A stretch of DNA of 64,000 bases from Rattus norvegicus. Its lineage: Eukaryota > Chordata > Mammalia > Rodentia > Muridae. The notes beneath the pieces were generated by a model that saw only the letters and a list, made by a program, of their open reading frames with translations, searched no databases and had not been told where the DNA came from. The position numbers and the translations under genes are program-made. Positions 60,201-64,000 of the stretch are shown here, piece by piece. The stretch is from contig NC_086020.1 of assembly GCF_036323735.1 (NCBI RefSeq), positions 91,522,210 through 91,586,209 on the forward strand, read 5' to 3'. Each line of letters opens with the position of its first letter. Positions within the stretch are counted from its first letter, which is position 1.

Positions 60201-61105
60201 GAAAATGTGGTATATTTACACAATGGAGTACTACTCATCTATCAAAAACAATGACTTCATGAAATTCTTAGGCACATAGATGGAACTAGAAAATATCATC
60301 CTGAGTGAGATAATGCAATCAAAAAAACAACACAGAGTATACACTCACTGATAAGTGGATATTAGCTCCAAACTCAGATTACCCAAGATACAATCCACAG
60401 ACCACATGAAACTCAAGAGGAAGGACGAGCAAAGTGTGGATGCCTTAGTCCTTCTTAAAAGGGGGAAGAAAAGTATTCATAGTAGGAGATATGGAGACAA
60501 AGTTTGGAGCATAGACTGAAGAAATGGCCATTCATAGCCTGCCGGACCTGGGGATCCAGCCCATATACATACAATCACCAAATCCAGACAATATTGTTGA
60601 TGCCAAGAAGTGCATGCTGACTGGAGCCTGATATAGCTGTCTTCTGAGCTTCTCTGCCAGCACATGACAAATACTGAGGTGAATGCTAGCAGCCAACCAT
60701 TGTACTGAGAACAAGGTCCCCATTGGAGGAATTAGAGAAAGGAATGAAGGAGCTGAAGGGGCTTGCAAATTCATAAGAACAACAATTCCACCAACCAGAG
60801 CTCCCAGGGACTAAACCACTAGCCAAAGTATACAGATGGACAGACCAATGGCTCCAGCTGCATATGTAGCAGAGGATGGCCTTGTTGGGCACCAATAGGA
60901 GGAGAAGCCCTTGATCCTGCCAAGGTTGGACTCCTTTGTGTAGGGAAATGTCAGGGATGAGAGGTAAGAAGGGGTGGCTAGTTGGTGAGGGGGAACACCT
61001 TCGAAGAAAATCAGGGAGGAGGATGGGATAGGGTATTTATGGATGGGAAACCGAGGAAGGGGATAAATTTGAAATACAATAAAGATATCCATTAAAATTA
61101 GAAAA
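57266..61105 (+). mobile_element. Old sense L1, from ORF2 endonuclease to tail
   Basis: The left end is in the endonuclease (TTTCTCCAAAATTGACCATATAATTGGTC). ORF2 remnants run to about 60360, and the 3' UTR runs to AATACAATAAAGATATCC near 61090. It is clearly older than E1-E6. Confidence 0.88.
57300..60360 (+). pseudogene. Fossil L1 ORF2
   Basis: It carries many stops and indels. Recognisable blocks are the pre-reverse-transcriptase region ([17 protein letters not shown] near 57520-57575) and the reverse transcriptase, where the catalytic motif is FSDD instead of FADD at 58775-58786. Further blocks are the SSTRQ...KLIKNFSKV-type block near 58815-58860 and the end near 60190-60360. About 100 bp are missing near 58980-59040 relative to E1. 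No product is expected. Confidence 0.85.
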
Positions 61106-61716
61106 GAAATGTCAAACATAATGTTTATTTTTAAATTAAATAAGTAAGTAACAAACATGTAGGATGATTTCAGTTGAAAATATCATATGGAAAAGCAAAG
61201 TGGATATTACCTTTTCTCTTTCATGAGTCATCTTCTAGGTTGCTTGGTGTGGAGAGGAAGATGAGAATATGTGCTACCTCTAAACCCTATCCACAGCATT
61301 ACACATGCTTTTACCTTTCTCTACTTTTAGGCAGTGTCCATTTCTAATATGATATATTTATTTACGATGTTCAAATGTAGAATTTCTTTTTCATCTTCTG
61401 GGCTCTTCTCCACATACTATAGTCTTACTCTGTAAAGCTGGATACTTCCCTGAGTTGAATATTAATATTTTTCCTAAAATCAATAATCTTCAGCTCTATA
61501 AAATAATACCCTATTGTCATTAAATATTTCTCTCGCTTTTATAGCTACCGGTGTATAATTTTTATTTGTTTCTTTACTGTGCTAAATTTTCTGCAAAAAT
61601 TTCATATCTCAGTACCAAGTATCTTACTAGTTTGGTATTCAAAACATATTATTTTGTAAAGAATTAAACAATGATTATGCTAAAAATGTTGCAAAACAAA
61701 GACCTGAAATATATTC

Positions 61717-61720
<4 letters not shown>
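61106..61720. other. AT-rich DNA, nothing recognised
   Basis: No gene or repeat could be supported. Confidence 0.45.
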
Positions 61721-61755
<35 letters not shown>

Positions 61756-61766
61756 ACACACACACA
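61721..61766. repeat. (CA)n microsatellite
   Basis: CA units with one CT interruption. Confidence 0.97.
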
Positions 61767-62100
61767 TTAAAACTGCCAGTTCAGTGTGCAATTATTTAGC
61801 TGAGCTGGGAAAATAGAAGCCTCAAGCTGTCATCAATAACTGCCCAGCCTGAGAATTTCAAAAGGCCATTTGCAGGAAGGACACAGCCTTGTGGAATTAC
61901 AAAGCATGCAAATGTCAGGGGCTGACAGAGTTTTACTTAAGCTCATTCTTTGCAAAATTATGTTAAGTTGGGTGTTTTCTTTTGCATCTAACTGGGTTTG
62001 TACTATGCTCACTGAAACTTATGAACAATGAATAATGTCTCAGGTAAAAGCATCCTTTAGGTATGAGTAAAATTTACATAAAATGGTAAACATCCTTGAG
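61767..62100. other. Unique-looking DNA, no repeat recognised
   Basis: This stretch is less AT-rich than its surroundings, resembles none of the repeats above, and carries the octamer-like ATGCAAAT at 61908-61915. No coding frame. Confidence 0.35.
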
Positions 62101-62109
62101 AAAATGCAA

Positions 62110-63572
62110 TCAGTTTTTGGTTTTTTATTTATTATTTTATTAATAATTGTATATTTTATGAATTTACATTCATTTTTATACTATTCTTGATCTCCCATAT
62201 CCCTTTCCCCTGCTTCCATTAAGATGCTCTCACTTCCACTCACCCACTACCACCAGAACACCCTGGCATTCCCGTACACTGGGGAAATAAGCCTTCACAG
62301 GACCAAGGGCAATCTTCTTATTGATTCCAAACAATGCCATACTCTGATACATATATGCGGCTGAAGCCATGGGTCCCTACATTTGTATTCATTTGTTGGT
62401 GGTTTGTACCCAAGAGCTCTGGGGTGTCTACTTGATTGATATTGTTCTTCCTATGGGGTTACAAGCCCCTTCAGCTCTTTCCGTTCTTCTCCAACTCTTC
62501 GATTTGGGTTCCCAAGTTCAGTCTGATGGGTACCTGCAAACAACCTCATCCGTATCAGACTCCCGTCAGCAAGCATTTCTTGGCATCAGCAATAATAATA
62601 GTGACTGGGTTTAGTGGTGGTATATAGGATAGATCCCCAGGCTGGGCACACTCTGCATGACTTAACTTCCTTCCCGGTTCCACTCTTTGTTGCTGTATTA
62701 TATCCCATGAGTATTTGTTCCACCTTCAAGAAGTGCTGAATCACCTACATTTGGGTCTTCCTTGATCTTGAGATTCATATAATCTATGAATTGCTTCTTG
62801 GGTATTCCAAGGATTGGGCTGCTATCCATTTATCAGTGAGTACATACCATGTATGTTCTTTTGTGACTGGGTTATCTCACTCAGGATGATATTTTCTAGT
62901 TCCATCCATTTGCCAAAGAATTTCATGTAGTCATTGCTATTAATAGCTTGAGTAGTATTCCACTGTGTAAATGTACTACATGTTCTGTATCCATTCCTCT
63001 GTTGAAGTGTATCTGGGTCCTCTCCAGCTTCTGGCTATTTTAAATAAGGCTTCTATGAACATAGTGCAGCACATGTCCATCCATGTTATATGTAGGAGCA
63101 TCTTTTGGATATATGCCCAGGAGTGATATAGCAGTGTCCTCAGATAGTACTATGTCCAATTTTCTGAGGAACCTCTGATTTCTAGAGTGGTTGTACATAC
63201 AGGCTTGCAATACCACAAACTATGGAGGAGTGTTCATATTTTCCACATCCTCAACAGTATCTGCTGTCACCTAAAATTTTGTTCTTAGGCATTCTGACTG
63301 GTGTGAGGTGGAATCTCAGGGTTGTTTTGATTTGCATTTCCCTAATGCCTAAAAATGTTGAACATTTCTTTAGGTGCTTCTCGACCATTCCATATTCCTC
63401 AGTTTATAATTTTTGGTTCATCTCTCTAACCAATTTTTAAAGTAGGATTATTTGGTTCTCTGGAGTCTAGCTTCTTGAGTTCATTTTATATATTAGATAT
63501 TATCCCTCTGTCAGATGTAGGATTGGTAAAGATCTATTGTCAATCTGTTGGTGGCCACTTTTGTCCTATTGA
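62110..63572 (-). mobile_element. Old L1, 3' UTR and ORF2 end, antisense
   Basis: The 3' UTR spans about 62110-62800. Antisense ORF2 follows, with CTGGGTTATCTCACTCAGGATGATATTTTCTAGTTCC near 62870 and the TCTGACTGGTGTGAGGTGGAATCTCAGGGTTGTTTTGATTTGCATTTCCC block near 63293. Homology stops near 63572 in the antisense ACAGTG. All frames are broken. Confidence 0.85.
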
Positions 63573-64000
63573 CAGTGATCCTGGAGATCAGCTTTCTTTG
63601 CTGAGTCTTTGGGTCCCGAGGGATATGGGAAAGCCTTAGCTTTGGACGCAGATTTAGAACAGCAGGGTCTTTTATGTTTTTAATCATGTTTTTAGATAAT
63701 ATGTCAGAATTTCTTCTAGTGACATTGAATTATTTCTCTTAGTTAAAATGCAATGAGTAGCATTTTATATTTGTATGTATGTATCTACCTATCTTACTAT
63801 TCTAAAATTTTATCATACATATTTAACAAAATACATTTTGTTATTGCCTTATGATATATATTTACCAAGTAAAATAACACATGGTTATTATTTCAAAATA
63901 TGGCACATAACCACATTCATATTTTATATCTCAAAAAAGTTAAACTTATTAATATTTGAAGGTATGCTATTGACATTGTCTAATCAAAGTCTCTAATAAA
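63573..64000. other. AT-rich DNA, nothing recognised
   Basis: No gene or repeat is supported up to the right edge. Confidence 0.45.

Noticed and set aside
1..64000. CRISPR, prophage, operon or other prokaryotic system
   Set aside because: Repeat content, microsatellites and L1/SINE structure are mammalian; direct repeats here are TSDs, monomers or microsatellites.

Overview
This is mammalian, murid-rodent and almost certainly rat DNA. The L1 copies have rat-type features: roughly 600-bp 5'-UTR monomers, ORF1 of 357-402 codons, and a G-rich 3' UTR. A nearly pristine ID (BC1-derived) SINE with a perfect 15-bp target duplication points the same way. I find no host exon, tRNA, rRNA, CRISPR array or bacterial-type gene. 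The window is an AT-rich, gene-poor repeat accumulation. The only long reading frames belong to LINE-1 ORF1 and ORF2.

Layout. E1 (1-5376, +) is a young L1 entering from the left edge, with an open ORF1 fragment and an ORF2 broken by one frameshift. From 5.4 to 12.2 kb there are old repeats: two unassigned families, an L1 3'-UTR remnant, B2/B3-like SINEs and a MIR. E2 (12227-18922, +) is a full-length young L1 with a 16-bp target-site duplication (TSD). From 20.3 to 35.0 kb one old antisense L1 is split by later insertions: an unassigned repeat, an LTR-like element, and E3 (26929-34109, -), a full-length young L1 with three 5' units and a 14-bp TSD. An ID SINE lies at its far end. E4 (36685-43342, -) is another full-length young L1 with a 14-bp TSD. 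E5 (44181-45060, -) is a 3' fragment. From 45 to 51.5 kb there are AT-rich sequence, B1-, L2- and B2-like relics, and an old sense L1 split by an LTR-like repeat. E6 (51709-53886, -) is a 5'-truncated young L1 with a 15-bp TSD. From 56.3 to 61.1 kb two old L1 remnants stand back to back, and at 62.1-63.6 kb there is a last old antisense L1 tail.

How the parts work together. An active L1 is transcribed from its monomeric 5' UTR. ORF1p (coiled coil, RRM, CTD) coats the RNA. ORF2p (endonuclease, reverse transcriptase, C-terminal Cys-rich domain) nicks TT/AAAA-like sites and copies the RNA in place. SINEs such as ID borrow this machinery. No copy here is intact: E1 is closest in ORF2, while E3 and E4 keep open ORF1 frames.

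I did not find a new biological system. The best leads are a shared ORF2 nonsense codon in E3 and E4, a 22-codon coiled-coil repeat present in one, two or three copies in ORF1, an antisense reading frame with the same start in all three 5' UTRs, and a layered set of insertions within one old L1.
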